In this document: positions 50,054-58,162 of the stretch, in pieces
Layout of the letters: each line of letters begins with the position of its first letter
How positions within the stretch are numbered: the first letter of the stretch is position 1
DNA from: Mycolicibacter icosiumassiliensis
Lineage (GTDB): Bacteria; Actinomycetota; Actinomycetes; Mycobacteriales; Mycobacteriaceae
Length of the DNA stretch: 64,000 bases
Direction: 5' to 3'
Assembly: GCF_900078685.2 (NCBI RefSeq)
Contig: NZ_LT546166.1
Span: 3,182,794 to 3,246,793, forward strand
Made by a program: the position numbers and the translations under genes
The notes under the pieces: generated by a model
Database searches by the model: none
What the model was told of the DNA's origin: nothing
Seen by the model: the letters and a program-made list of their open reading frames with translations, nothing else

Positions 50054-50863
50054 TCACACGACACGTAAACCGTCCGGGACTCGGCGCGGGTCAGCCCAAA
50101 ACGCATCGTGGATGAAGCGGTTGAACAGATCCGGCGGCAGCACGGTCTCGCGCGGCTGCGCTTTGACCGTGCTGCCGACGGTGTGCAGGCCGGGGGTGCC
50201 GGCGCGTTCGTCGAACTCGGTGACGTCGTAGGCGACATGATCGAAGTCGTGGGTGAATACCGTCTCACCGATGAAGTCATAGATCGCGTGCAACACCTTG
50301 GCGGGCTCGGTGGTCAACGTCTCGTACTGCACCACCAGCAGCCGGTCGCGTTGCGCGCCGTAACACGCCTGCTTGAGCGCATCAAAGGGGGCACCGACCA
50401 TACCGTTCTGCGACGCCACCCCATTGGCCCGGGAATACACCGTGCCGCCCGGCTGATAGTTGAAGATCGACGACGGCGTGAACACATTGCGCTGGATCAA
50501 TCGCTCAATACTGTCGAGCACCCACGGCATCTCCCGCACGCAGGCAATCACTTTCGCAGCCGGGAACAACTGCACCAGCGCCGGCATCCACCCACACCAG
50601 GCCCGGTTGGTATCGAAGATGACCTCGGCAGGGCAGTCGGCATAGAAGTTGTCGAACAATCCGTGCAGGATGCGTTGGCGTTTGACGTCGTCGATGAACA
50701 CCGAGAACTCGTTGCGGGCACTCATCTCACCCAACAGCGCACCAAACAGCCCGGCTAACGGCCCCGACATCCCGGCCTCGAACCGCGGGTTTTGCCGCAG
50801 CAACGCCGCTAACAGTGTTGAGCCCGAACGCGGTAGCCCGGAAATAAAGTGCATCGACGCCAT
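50054..50863 (-). CDS. Sulfotransferase
   Basis: A 269-aa PAPS-dependent sulfotransferase. The 5'-phosphosulfate loop is FISGLPRSGSTLLAALLRQN at the N-terminus, and the 3'-phosphate region is VIACVREMPWVLDSIERLIQ (about 110-130). FDTNRAWCGWMPALVQLFP is conserved in bacterial relatives. Mycobacterial members sulfate glycolipids or sterol-like compounds. ATG 50863 has GAGGAG upstream. A tandem copy at 54567 is dead, which suggests that one copy is enough. It is first in the series with the FAAL-like and MarR genes. Confidence 0.88.
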   Translation of the reverse strand: MASMHFISGLPRSGSTLLAALLRQNPRFEAGMSGPLAGLFGALLGEMSARNEFSVFIDDVKRQRILHGLFDNFYADCPAEVIFDTNRAWCGWMPALVQLFPAAKVIACVREMPWVLDSIERLIQRNVFTPSSIFNYQPGGTVYSRANGVASQNGMVGAPFDALKQACYGAQRDRLLVVQYETLTTEPAKVLHAIYDFIGETVFTHDFDHVAYDVTEFDERAGTPGLHTVGSTVKAQPRETVLPPDLFNRFIHDAFWADPRRVPDGLRVV

Positions 50864-50880
50864 CGCAGGCTCCTCGTAAT

Positions 50881-50927
50881 CAGGCGGGCGGTCGCCGAGT
50901 CCCGGGGACCCGACGACCGCCCGCCTG
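50881..50927 (-). terminator. Hairpin terminator after the long PGRS gene
   Basis: A perfect 14-bp GC stem (50881-50894 with 50914-50927) and 19-nt loop, between the PGRS stop and the sulfotransferase start. It should isolate the two units. Confidence 0.7.
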
Positions 50928-51014
50928 TGGGTGACGCCGTAGCCGATTGGAGATATTTCGCATCAACGAACCCGCCGTGCCGGAGCCACACCTGTGGGTG
51001 AGCAACCCCACGCG

Positions 51015-52425
51015 CTAACCGGGCTGCCCGTCGGCCCCGGTGCTGCCCTTAGCACCGGCCTGGCCGTCGGGGTTACCGGTGCCACCGGCGCCGCCGGTGT
51101 TACCAGCGCCGCCGGCACCGCCGGACACGCCCGTACCACCGATACCGGCACCGCCGGTACCGCCGTCACCGCCGTTGCCCGACACCGTGCTCGGCAGCGT
51201 GCCATCGGCCCCGGTCGCGCCCGCGGTACCCGCTGTGCCACCGAAGGGACCACCGCTGGCGCCAGCCGCACCGCCAGCGCCGCCGGCACCGACCGTGCCG
51301 AGGTTACCACCCGTACCACCTGCGCCACCGGCCCCACCGCCGACAATCTCGTCACCAACGGCCCGGGTCCCAAGTTCGGTAACGGTGCCACCGCCGGCGC
51401 CACCGTTACCGCCGGCGCCACCGTTGCCGGCCAGGCCGGATCCGCCGCCGACGCCGCCGGCGCCGCCGGCTCCGGCGGCGCCGGCGGCAGTTGCCGCCGT
51501 CGCCGATGAGGAACCCGCTGCTACCGCCGTCTCCGCCGATACCGCCGTAACCGCCGCCGCCTCCGTAACCGTTGCCGCCGTTAGCGAACGTGCCGGCGGC
51601 ACCGTTGGCACCGGCGCCGCCGGCACCGCCCGCCCCACCATTGCCGAACAGCCAGCCCGATGCGTTACCCCCGGCACCACCAGTACCGGCAGAGTGACCG
51701 AACTCGCCGGGGCCGGCGGCGACGCTTGCACCGCCGGCACCGCCGACACCACCGTCACCCATGAACGAGCCGCCGGCGCCACCGTTGCCTCCGTACGCAC
51801 CCAGGCCGCCGGCCCCGCCGTCACCGCCGTCACCGATCAACCCGCCAGCACCACCGGCACCGCCGACAACCCCGGCAGCGCTGGCTGCGTCGTACCCGTT
51901 CCCGCCGTCGCCGAACAACAATCCAGCGTTGCCGCCGTTAGGGTCGGTCGCGGTGCCATCGGTGCCGTTACCGATCAAGTACACGCCCGCCATCTGATTG
52001 ATGGCGTTGTCGACCTGCTCACCGAACGAGCTGGTGATCCACGCCTCCACACCGGTGTGAATCGGCGTATACACCCACTGATCGAACAACTGGGCATAGT
52101 CGATCGACGACGACGCGGCAGCACCCGCACCGTCCAGCAACGAATCCGCCGACACCCCACTCCCAGCGGTAAACGTGGGATCCAACGCTGTCACCCACGC
52201 CGACACCTGCGCCCCCAACGTCGGGTCGATGCTGGACAGGGAATCAATGACCGGGTCGAGCATCAGGTCGAGTTCGTCAGCGCGCGCCGGCGGGGCAGCC
52301 GCCAACGGCGACAGGCCGAATGCCACAAACGCGCCGGCAGCACCACCGGAACCGATCACTCGATTGCGGCGGTGCGCCTTCGTGCGGCGGGCACCCTGCT
52401 GGTTATTGGTGTGACGACGACTCAT
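51015..52425 (-). pseudogene. Exported PGRS-repeat protein without PE domain, frameshifted
   Basis: The N-terminus has a basic stretch and a hydrophobic core (GSGGAAGAFVAFGLSPLAAA) with cleavage near PARADELD, so export is by signal peptide, not by a PE domain. Residues about 50-160 form a helical domain (LFDQWVYTPIHTGVEAWITS, FGEQVDNAINQMAGVYLIGN). A Gly-Ala-rich PGRS region follows. At plus position 51489 one extra base breaks the frame; removing it joins GDGGN to AAGAAGAGGAGGVGG and the PGRS runs on to 51015 (about 470 aa). The repeats probably form surface parallel beta-solenoids. The insertion could be a sequencing error. Confidence 0.78.
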
Positions 52426-52503
52426 CTGGGAACACCTTTCGTGAGAACGGCTCTACCGAGCCGGTGAAGCATCGAGGGCAAAGACGGGGAGTGATTCGGT
52501 CGA

Positions 52504-53610
52504 TCAGAACGCGGCAAGAAGGTCCTGCAGCCAGGTGGACGCGTCCGCGGCCGCGGCGCCGCCGTCGAGGAGATCGGTGGGAATGATGGGCAAGGTGACG
52601 TCGCTCAGGGGCGACCCCGAACCGTCCCAGCCCAGCAGCGAGGCGATGGTCTGCACCATGCCCTCCCACGCCCCCAGCGGGCCGATCGGATGTGAAGTCA
52701 AAGTGACCTGGTCAATCTGAGGAACGCCGGTTAAATGGAGGCCGATGCTATTGAAAATCGACCCGCCGACCCCATCAACGACGTCGCCGCTGCTGAGCAA
52801 TCCCCCGAATGCGAAATCCAGATTCGTCATGTACATGCCCGACGGGAAAACATCCGCGCTATTTATCGCCGGAACCAGGCTATCGAGGTTGAGATCCGCG
52901 CCGTTGAAATAGGCGCCGACCATGTTGGCCAGCGTCTCATTCAGGTCATCGCCGGCGCTGATGCTGTTGCCCAGCGCCACCCAAGGTGCGATGAAGGGAC
53001 CCAACTCGCCCATGATGATGCCGCTGACCGGTGAGCCCAAGAAATTGAGGATCGGCGCAACCTCAGCAGGGTTGACATTGGGGGGCAGGAAATTGGGAGC
53101 TTCCGAAAAAAGGAACCGATGCTCCACATCGAGGGTGTGGGCAAGAACCGTGTTCGTGGTGTCTTTGGTCGCGTTTTGCAGTGGTAAGCCCGTCAACACC
53201 GCCGCGAGATTCGCCTGCATCTGCTGACTGATGGCGGTGACGGTGCTGCTGGTCGGGTCGTTGAGGAAGGCCTGCAGGTAACCGACCTGGTTGGCGATCA
53301 GCTGCTGCAGCCCGACATTGGGGGCGTCGAAGAAGGCGTTGAGCAGTTGCGTCGCGTTCTGCGAAGCGGCGTTGTACTGGTCGATCCACGGTGTCAGCAG
53401 ATCGGAGTCGCCGGCGATCAGGGCTACGTCACGAACCGTGGCCGGCACGGGCAGGTACCCCACACTCGGGGGCGCAGAGACGACAAAGCCGGCGCCCAAA
53501 AGAACGGCACCGGCGATTGCGAAGGGGCGGAGCTTTGTTGGGCAGGGCGAAGCCCCGGGCCGGGCGCGCCTCGTAGCGCGCGGAGGCGTCGGCGTGTTCT
53601 GAGGAGCCAT
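52504..53610 (-). CDS. Exported GjpA-like protein, copy A
   Basis: A 368-aa exported protein. The basic N-terminus and hydrophobic core (FAIAGAVLLGAGFVVSAPPS) form a signal peptide. The mature protein is helical, with DLLTPWIDQYNAASQNATQL, NAFFDAPNVGLQQLIANQVG and the end SPLSDVTLPIIPTDLL, and resembles mycobacterial proteins named outer membrane porin GjpA in databases (recalled, not checked). ATG 53610 has GAAGGGA upstream; the frame is open to 53718. It lies just upstream of the PGRS gene and may share its transcript. Its paralogue is at 56120. Confidence 0.72.
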   Translation of the reverse strand: MAPQNTPTPPRATRRARPGASPCPTKLRPFAIAGAVLLGAGFVVSAPPSVGYLPVPATVRDVALIAGDSDLLTPWIDQYNAASQNATQLLNAFFDAPNVGLQQLIANQVGYLQAFLNDPTSSTVTAISQQMQANLAAVLTGLPLQNATKDTTNTVLAHTLDVEHRFLFSEAPNFLPPNVNPAEVAPILNFLGSPVSGIIMGELGPFIAPWVALGNSISAGDDLNETLANMVGAYFNGADLNLDSLVPAINSADVFPSGMYMTNLDFAFGGLLSSGDVVDGVGGSIFNSIGLHLTGVPQIDQVTLTSHPIGPLGAWEGMVQTIASLLGWDGSGSPLSDVTLPIIPTDLLDGGAAAADASTWLQDLLAAF

Positions 53611-54180
53611 GGATGTTGTCCCTTCGCTGTGGTGAGTGGATGCGCTGAAAGTCATGGCAGAGCCGAACGATTGCGATGCGGGAGTAGGCCCGGCGGCGGT
53701 GCCGCGTGCCAAGTGCACGATGCCTCCTCAGATGGGTGTCGGCTCAAGCGATCTCAAGGTGTGACCGAGTAAACCTGAGCACTACCAACATCTCCATGGC
53801 CTCTTCTTAATTCGCCACAGAGCCTCTCTGGTTAGCAATCTATAGATGGCATTGAACGTGCTGCTCAATCCGGGTAGGCCGCTCACCAGGGCGAACACAA
53901 TTTCGTGAGGCGATACTTCAAAGAGCAACGGTCAACGAGGCGGGCTCTGAAACACGTTCCGGGCGCCGCGTCTAGTTTGCTGAGCAGCACAAATACCAGT
54001 TACCCGAGAGTAACAACTACGAAATGCGGTTAGCTGTGCTGACATACCGCTGCACGACGTTTTGTTGAACTCTTCTGCCGCAAATCACGCTCGTCGCTGA
54101 GTCGCAATACACGATCTTGCTAAGCATCACGATGCAAGTGCCGGCCGCTATCACGGCACGTCGTGCCGGCGTCGCTTCCC
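53611..54180 (-). other. Conserved noncoding leader upstream of GjpA-like copy A
   Basis: No gene is supported. About 450 bp (53740-54180) is nearly identical to 57395-57840. A shared 10-bp palindrome ATCTATAGAT (53838-53847) contains a minus-strand TATAGA -10-like box, which would give a leader of about 230 nt. The sequence is less GC-rich than the genes around it. Confidence 0.65.
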
Positions 54181-54360
54181 ACGTCACCCCAGAAGACGAC
54201 TAAACAGACTCACTCACAAGGATATTCATCAGTCAGTGCGAACATGGCGGAACCTAGCCCCACTTCGCCATCAGGGTCGGGCAGATCGAGACCGCCCAAC
54301 CGGGCCGGGTCGACGTCGACACAATGCCGGCCAGCCGACCGTCGCGCACCGTGCAGGTCA

Positions 54361-54534
54361 TCAAGGTGAACGCTCGCCCAGAGCCTCGAAGTCGCCCGCT
54401 TGCGACGCCGCCAGAAAGACATCGACCACCGCGCGCTGCTCACCCAGAAACGCGATCTTCTCCCCGAACCGCGCCGCCTGTTGGCGCACCAACTCCACCA
54501 CGGTGTCCGCGGTAGGCGCGATCTCCCCACCCAT
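54361..54534 (-). pseudogene. Chimeric remnant: FAAL start joined to an ECF-sigma (SigJ/ECF41-like) fragment
   Basis: From ATG 54534 the first 28 codons copy the FAAL-like protein (MGGEIAPTADTVVELVRQQA, then ARFGEKIAF). The frame then continues LGEQRAVVDVFLAASQAGDF, the linker before the SnoaL-like tail of ECF41 sigma factors, and stops after 57 codons. Further tail fragments (VRDGRLAGI and VDVDPARLGGLDLPDPDG) lie in other frames to 54270. This is the joint where copy B of the duplicated block was attached. Confidence 0.6.
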
Positions 54535-54566
54535 CCCGGCTCCTTCACCCCGTAAGCATCACGGGC

Positions 54567-55267
54567 TCACACGACACGCAAGCCATCAGGAACTCGGCGC
54601 GTGTCAGCCCAGAACGCGTCATTGATGAAGCGGTTGAACAGATCCGGCGGCAGCACGGTCTCACGCGGCTGCGCTTTGACCGTGCTACCGACGGTGTGCA
54701 ACCCGGGGGTGCCGGCGCGTTCGTCGAACTCGGTGACGTCGTAGTCGATGTGATCAAAGTCGTGGGTGAACACCGGCTCACCGATGAAGTCATAGATCGC
54801 GTGCAAGACCTTGGCGGGCTCGGTGGTCAACGTCTCTTACTGCACTTATACACCGTGCCTCCGGGTTGATAGTTGAAGATCGACGACGGCGTAAAGACGT
54901 TGCGTTGGATCAGACGTTCGATGCTGTCGAGCACCCACGGCATCTCCCACACGCAGGCAACCACTTTCGCAGCCGGGAACAACTGCACCAGCGCCGGCAT
55001 CCAGCCGCACCAGCCGCGGCTGGTATCGAAAATGACCTCGGCAGGGCAGTCGGCGTAGAAATTGTCGAACAACCCGTGCAGGATGCGTTGACGTTTAGCG
55101 TCGTCGATGAACACCGAAAACTCATTGCGCGCACTCAACCCACCCAACAGCGCATCGAACAGCCCGACCAGCGGACCCGACATCCCCGCCTCGAAACGAA
55201 GGTTTTACCGCAGCAACGCCGCCAACAGCGTCGAGCCCGAACGCGGTAGCCCTGAGATGAAATGCAT
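54567..55267 (-). pseudogene. Dead copy of the sulfotransferase
   Basis: The sequence follows the intact sulfotransferase with about 92% identity. It starts MHFISGLPRSGSTLLAALLR and then has TAA where the intact gene has CAA (codon 22). After SIFNYQPGGTVY about 114 bp are missing and the frame changes; the final 87 codons (TTEPAKVLHAIYDFIGEPVF to the end) are in another frame. Neither half can make the enzyme. Confidence 0.92.
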
Positions 55268-55306
55268 TGTCGTCACAGCGAACTCCTACCCAGTCCGAGG
55301 CCGAAT

Positions 55307-55352
55307 GCGATCACGGTCACCGGACCCACGAGAGTCCAATGACCGTGATCGC
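55307..55352 (-). terminator. Hairpin terminator after the short PGRS gene
   Basis: A perfect 13-bp stem (GCGATCACGGTCA with its complement) and 20-nt loop, directly after the PGRS stop. It is in the same position as the one in copy A but has unrelated sequence. Confidence 0.7.
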
Positions 55353-55367
55353 TGTACATCGACGCAC

Positions 55368-56042
55368 TCAGCCGGGCTGACCGGCAGCACCCGCTGCTCC
55401 GGTGCCACCCGGCGGCGTCCCGGTTCCACCCGCGGCGCCGTTCCCGCCGATCAACCCGCCCGCGCCACCGGCACCGCCGGCAACACCGGCGTCCGCGCTT
55501 GCGTCGTAGCCTGAGCCGCCGTCACCGAACCACAACCCGCCAGCACCGCCATCGGGATCGGCTGCCGTCCCGGCGGTGCCGTCACCGATCAGATAGAGTC
55601 CGGCTATTTGGTTGATGGCGTTATCGACCTGCTCACCGAATGAGCTGTTGATCCAGGCCTCCAGGCTGGTGTGAATCGGGGTGTAGATCCACTGGTCGAA
55701 TACCTGAGCCATGTTTACGGACGCGGCGGCACCCGCGTTCGCGGAATCGAGGACCGAATCCACGGCCGTCGCGCTGTCACCGGCGAACGTCGGATCAAAG
55801 GCCCCCACCCAGGCCGTCACTTCGGCCCCCATCGCGGGGTCGACATTCGACAGCCAATCGATTGCGGGGTCGAGAATCAGGTCGAGTTCGTCGGCCCGGG
55901 CAGACGGCGCCGCGCCGAGCGGCGCCATACCGAATGCCAAGAACGCACCCACCGTGCTGGTGGCACCGATCACTCGTTTGCCGCCCCCCCGACCGGCCGC
56001 GCTCTGACGGGCCCGCTGGCTGCTGGTGTGGCGATGACTCAT
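55368..56042 (-). CDS. Exported PGRS-like protein, short copy B
   Basis: A 224-aa paralogue of the long PGRS protein. Signal peptide: VIGATSTVGAFLAFGMAPLG, with cleavage near SARADELD. The helical domain is conserved (VFDQWIYTPIHTSLEAWINS, SFGEQVDNAINQIAGLYLIG). Only about 50 residues of Gly-rich repeat follow, ending GAAGAAGQPG. ATG 56042 matches the start in copy A; the frame is open to 56075. So repeat length differs greatly between the two copies, as is usual for PGRS. Confidence 0.82.
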   Translation of the reverse strand: MSHRHTSSQRARQSAAGRGGGKRVIGATSTVGAFLAFGMAPLGAAPSARADELDLILDPAIDWLSNVDPAMGAEVTAWVGAFDPTFAGDSATAVDSVLDSANAGAAASVNMAQVFDQWIYTPIHTSLEAWINSSFGEQVDNAINQIAGLYLIGDGTAGTAADPDGGAGGLWFGDGGSGYDASADAGVAGGAGGAGGLIGGNGAAGGTGTPPGGTGAAGAAGQPG

Positions 56043-56119
56043 GTGGGAACACCTCTCGTGTGAAGCGGATTTCAATAGAGCAAGAATTGAGATTCCTCAG
56101 CGGAATGGACTGTTAGTGA

Positions 56120-57265
56120 TCAGAACAACGCAACGAGCTCTTGCCACAGACTGGGCGCATCCGCGGCAGCGGCACCGACTCCGCCGTCGTCGAGGACATC
56201 GGTGGGGATGACCGGGAGGGTGACGTCGCTCAACGGCGACCCGGTACCGTCCCAGCCAAGAAGCGACGCGATGGCCTGCGCCCAGCCCTCCCAGGCCCCT
56301 AGCGGCCCGACCGCTTGGCCCAGGTAATCAATCGGTGCCGGAGCACCGGCAAGGTGGATGCTGACACTGTTGAAGATCGAGCCGCCGATTCCGACGGGAT
56401 ACGGCGCGTAGCCCCCCACTTCCCCCGGGCTGAGCAGCCCACCGAAGGCGATGCCGAGGTTCTCGATGTTGTAACCCGCCGGCAAGAAACCGGCTTGCTC
56501 AATCGACGGGATCAGACTGTTAAGGCTCAGATCCGCGCCGTTGAAGTAGGCGCCGACCATGTTGGCCAGCGTCGTATTCCCATCGTCGCCGTCGGTGATG
56601 CTGTTGTACAGCGCGACCCACGGGGCGATCTCGGGGCCCAGTGCGCCCATGATGATGCCGCTCAGCGGCGACGATAGGAAATCGAGGATCTGGGTCACTT
56701 CGGCAGCGTTGACACTGGTCGGTAAGAACTGCGGAACTTCTTGGAGCAGGAAAGAGTGACCCGAATCTAGGGTGTGCGCAATGACCGTCGCTATGGTTCC
56801 CTCATTGCCCGCCAGACTGCCCCACGCGTTCTGCAGCGTGAAGCCCGTCAGCACCGCCGCGAGATTCGCCTGCATCTCCTGGCCGATGGCGGTGACGCTG
56901 CTACTGGTCGGGTCGTTGAGGAAGGCCTGCAGGTAACCGAACTGGTTGGCGATCAACTGCTGCAGACCGACATTGGGGGCGTCGAAGAAGGCGTTGAGCA
57001 GTTGCGTCGCGTTCTGCGAAGCGGCGTTGTACTGGTCGATCCACGGTGTCAGCAGATCGGAGTCGCCGGCGGTCAGGGCTACGTCACGAACCGTGACAGA
57101 CCCGAATGCCTGCCCCAAACCCGTTGGCGTACCGACGACAAGGCCAGCACCCAGGACAACTGAACCGGCAATTGCTAAGGGGTGAAGCTTTGTTGGGCAG
57201 GGCGAAGCCCCGGGTCGGGCGCGCCTTGTAGCGCGCGGAGGCGTCGGCGTGTTCTGAGGAGCCAT
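56120..57265 (-). CDS. Exported GjpA-like protein, copy B
   Basis: A 381-aa paralogue of the 52504-53610 protein. The signal region (LAIAGSVVLGAGLVVGTPTG) and the next 100 residues (DSDLLTPWIDQYNAASQNAT, NAFFDAPNVGLQQLIANQFG) are almost the same; the middle (GNEGTIATVIAHTLDSGHSF onward) is diverged with insertions. The end SPLSDVTLPVIPTDVL is kept. ATG 57265 has the same ribosome site as copy A. Both seem expressed units, suggesting diversification after duplication. Confidence 0.72.
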   Translation of the reverse strand: MAPQNTPTPPRATRRARPGASPCPTKLHPLAIAGSVVLGAGLVVGTPTGLGQAFGSVTVRDVALTAGDSDLLTPWIDQYNAASQNATQLLNAFFDAPNVGLQQLIANQFGYLQAFLNDPTSSSVTAIGQEMQANLAAVLTGFTLQNAWGSLAGNEGTIATVIAHTLDSGHSFLLQEVPQFLPTSVNAAEVTQILDFLSSPLSGIIMGALGPEIAPWVALYNSITDGDDGNTTLANMVGAYFNGADLSLNSLIPSIEQAGFLPAGYNIENLGIAFGGLLSPGEVGGYAPYPVGIGGSIFNSVSIHLAGAPAPIDYLGQAVGPLGAWEGWAQAIASLLGWDGTGSPLSDVTLPVIPTDVLDDGGVGAAAADAPSLWQELVALF

Positions 57266-58080
57266 GGATGTTGTCCCTTCGCTGGGGTGAGTGGATGCGC
57301 TGAAAGTCATTGCCGAGCCGAACGATTCCGGCGCGCCGGTAGGCCCGGCGGCGGTGCCGCGTGCCAGGTGCACGATGCCTCCTCAGATGGGTTTCGGCTC
57401 AAGCGATCTCAAGGTGTGACCGAGTAAACCTGAGCGCTACCAACATCTCCATGGCCTGTTCTTAATTCGCCACAGAGCCTCCCTGGTTAGCAATCTATAG
57501 ATGGCATTGAACGTGCTGCTCAATCCGGGTAGGCCGCTCACCAGGGCGAACGCAACTTCGTGAGGCGATACTTCAAAGAGCAACAGTCAGCGAAACGGGT
57601 TCTCAAACACGTTCCGGGCGCCGCGTCTAGTTTGCCGACCAGCACAAACACCGGTTACCCGATAGTAATAACAGCGAAATACAGTTAGCTGTGCTGACAT
57701 ACCTCCGCGCGACGTTTTATTGAAATCTTCTGCCGCAAATCACGCTCGTCGCTGAGTCGCAATACACGATCTTGCTAAGCGCCACGATGCGAGTGCAGGC
57801 CGGTACCACGCCGCGCCATGCCGGCGTCGCTTCCACCGATGCCCCACAGGACCCCTATAACAGACTCCCCCACAACGATATTCAGCAGTGAGCGCGAACA
57901 CGGCGGAACCTAGCCCCGCGTCATCAATCAGGGCCGGGCAGATCGAGGCCGGCCAACCGACCCGCCGGCGTCGCACGTCCAGCACCTTGCCGCGTGCCCG
58001 GCCTTGGCCGCGTCGGCGGATTTGCCGAGTTACGACCCACCTGGGAGATAACACCCGCGAACAGGCCTAACCTGCACATC
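57266..58080 (-). other. Conserved noncoding leader upstream of GjpA-like copy B
   Basis: 57395-57840 repeats 53740-54180 with few changes, including ATCTATAGAT (57493-57502). Beyond 57900 it holds only a short sigma-tail-like fragment. No gene is supported. Confidence 0.65.
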
Positions 58081-58090
58081 CATTGCTCAA

Positions 58091-58106
58091 ATACCCCACT
58101 GGGTAT
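58091..58106. promoter_or_regulatory. CstR/CsoR-like operator of the SQR-like gene
   Basis: ATACCC-CACT-GGGTAT is a perfect inverted repeat of the form bound by the CsoR/RcnR superfamily, whose member CstR senses persulfides and controls sulfide-oxidising genes. It overlaps a -10-like TATACG at its right edge and lies 57 bp before the SQR-like ATG. Confidence 0.7.
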
Positions 58107-58162
58107 ACGCTGGCGGGAGATTCACCTCGACACTTCCGCCCACGAGAAACCGGGAGGCCCCC

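Larger units (their letters stand above)
49939..54290 (-). repeat. Segmental duplication, copy A
   Basis: Contains the FAAL start, sulfotransferase, PGRS gene, GjpA-like gene and leader. The same order recurs at 54450-57960. Coding parts are about 75-92% identical by eye, and the leader is higher. Boundaries are approximate. Confidence 0.85.
54450..57960 (-). repeat. Segmental duplication, copy B
   Basis: Second copy of the block at 49939-54290, in the same orientation. It is shorter by about 860 bp, mainly because its PGRS gene lacks most repeats. Its upstream end carries a short sigma-tail-like fragment (GRLAGLDLPGPD at about 57945), as copy A does at 54270. Confidence 0.82.

Noticed and set aside
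48273..50231. 652-codon plus-strand open frame
   Set aside because: Antisense to the FAAL-like gene, Arg/Pro/His-rich with no fold pattern. The minus strand carries recognisable adenylation motifs.
51015..51960. Short regular repeats that could suggest a CRISPR array
   Set aside because: The repeats are irregular GGX codon triplets in frame with a PGRS protein. There are no unique spacers of constant length and no cas genes.
51040..52467. 475-codon Pro/Ala-rich plus-strand frame
   Set aside because: It is the reverse of the PGRS gene; Gly/Ala repeat codons read as Pro/Ala on the other strand.
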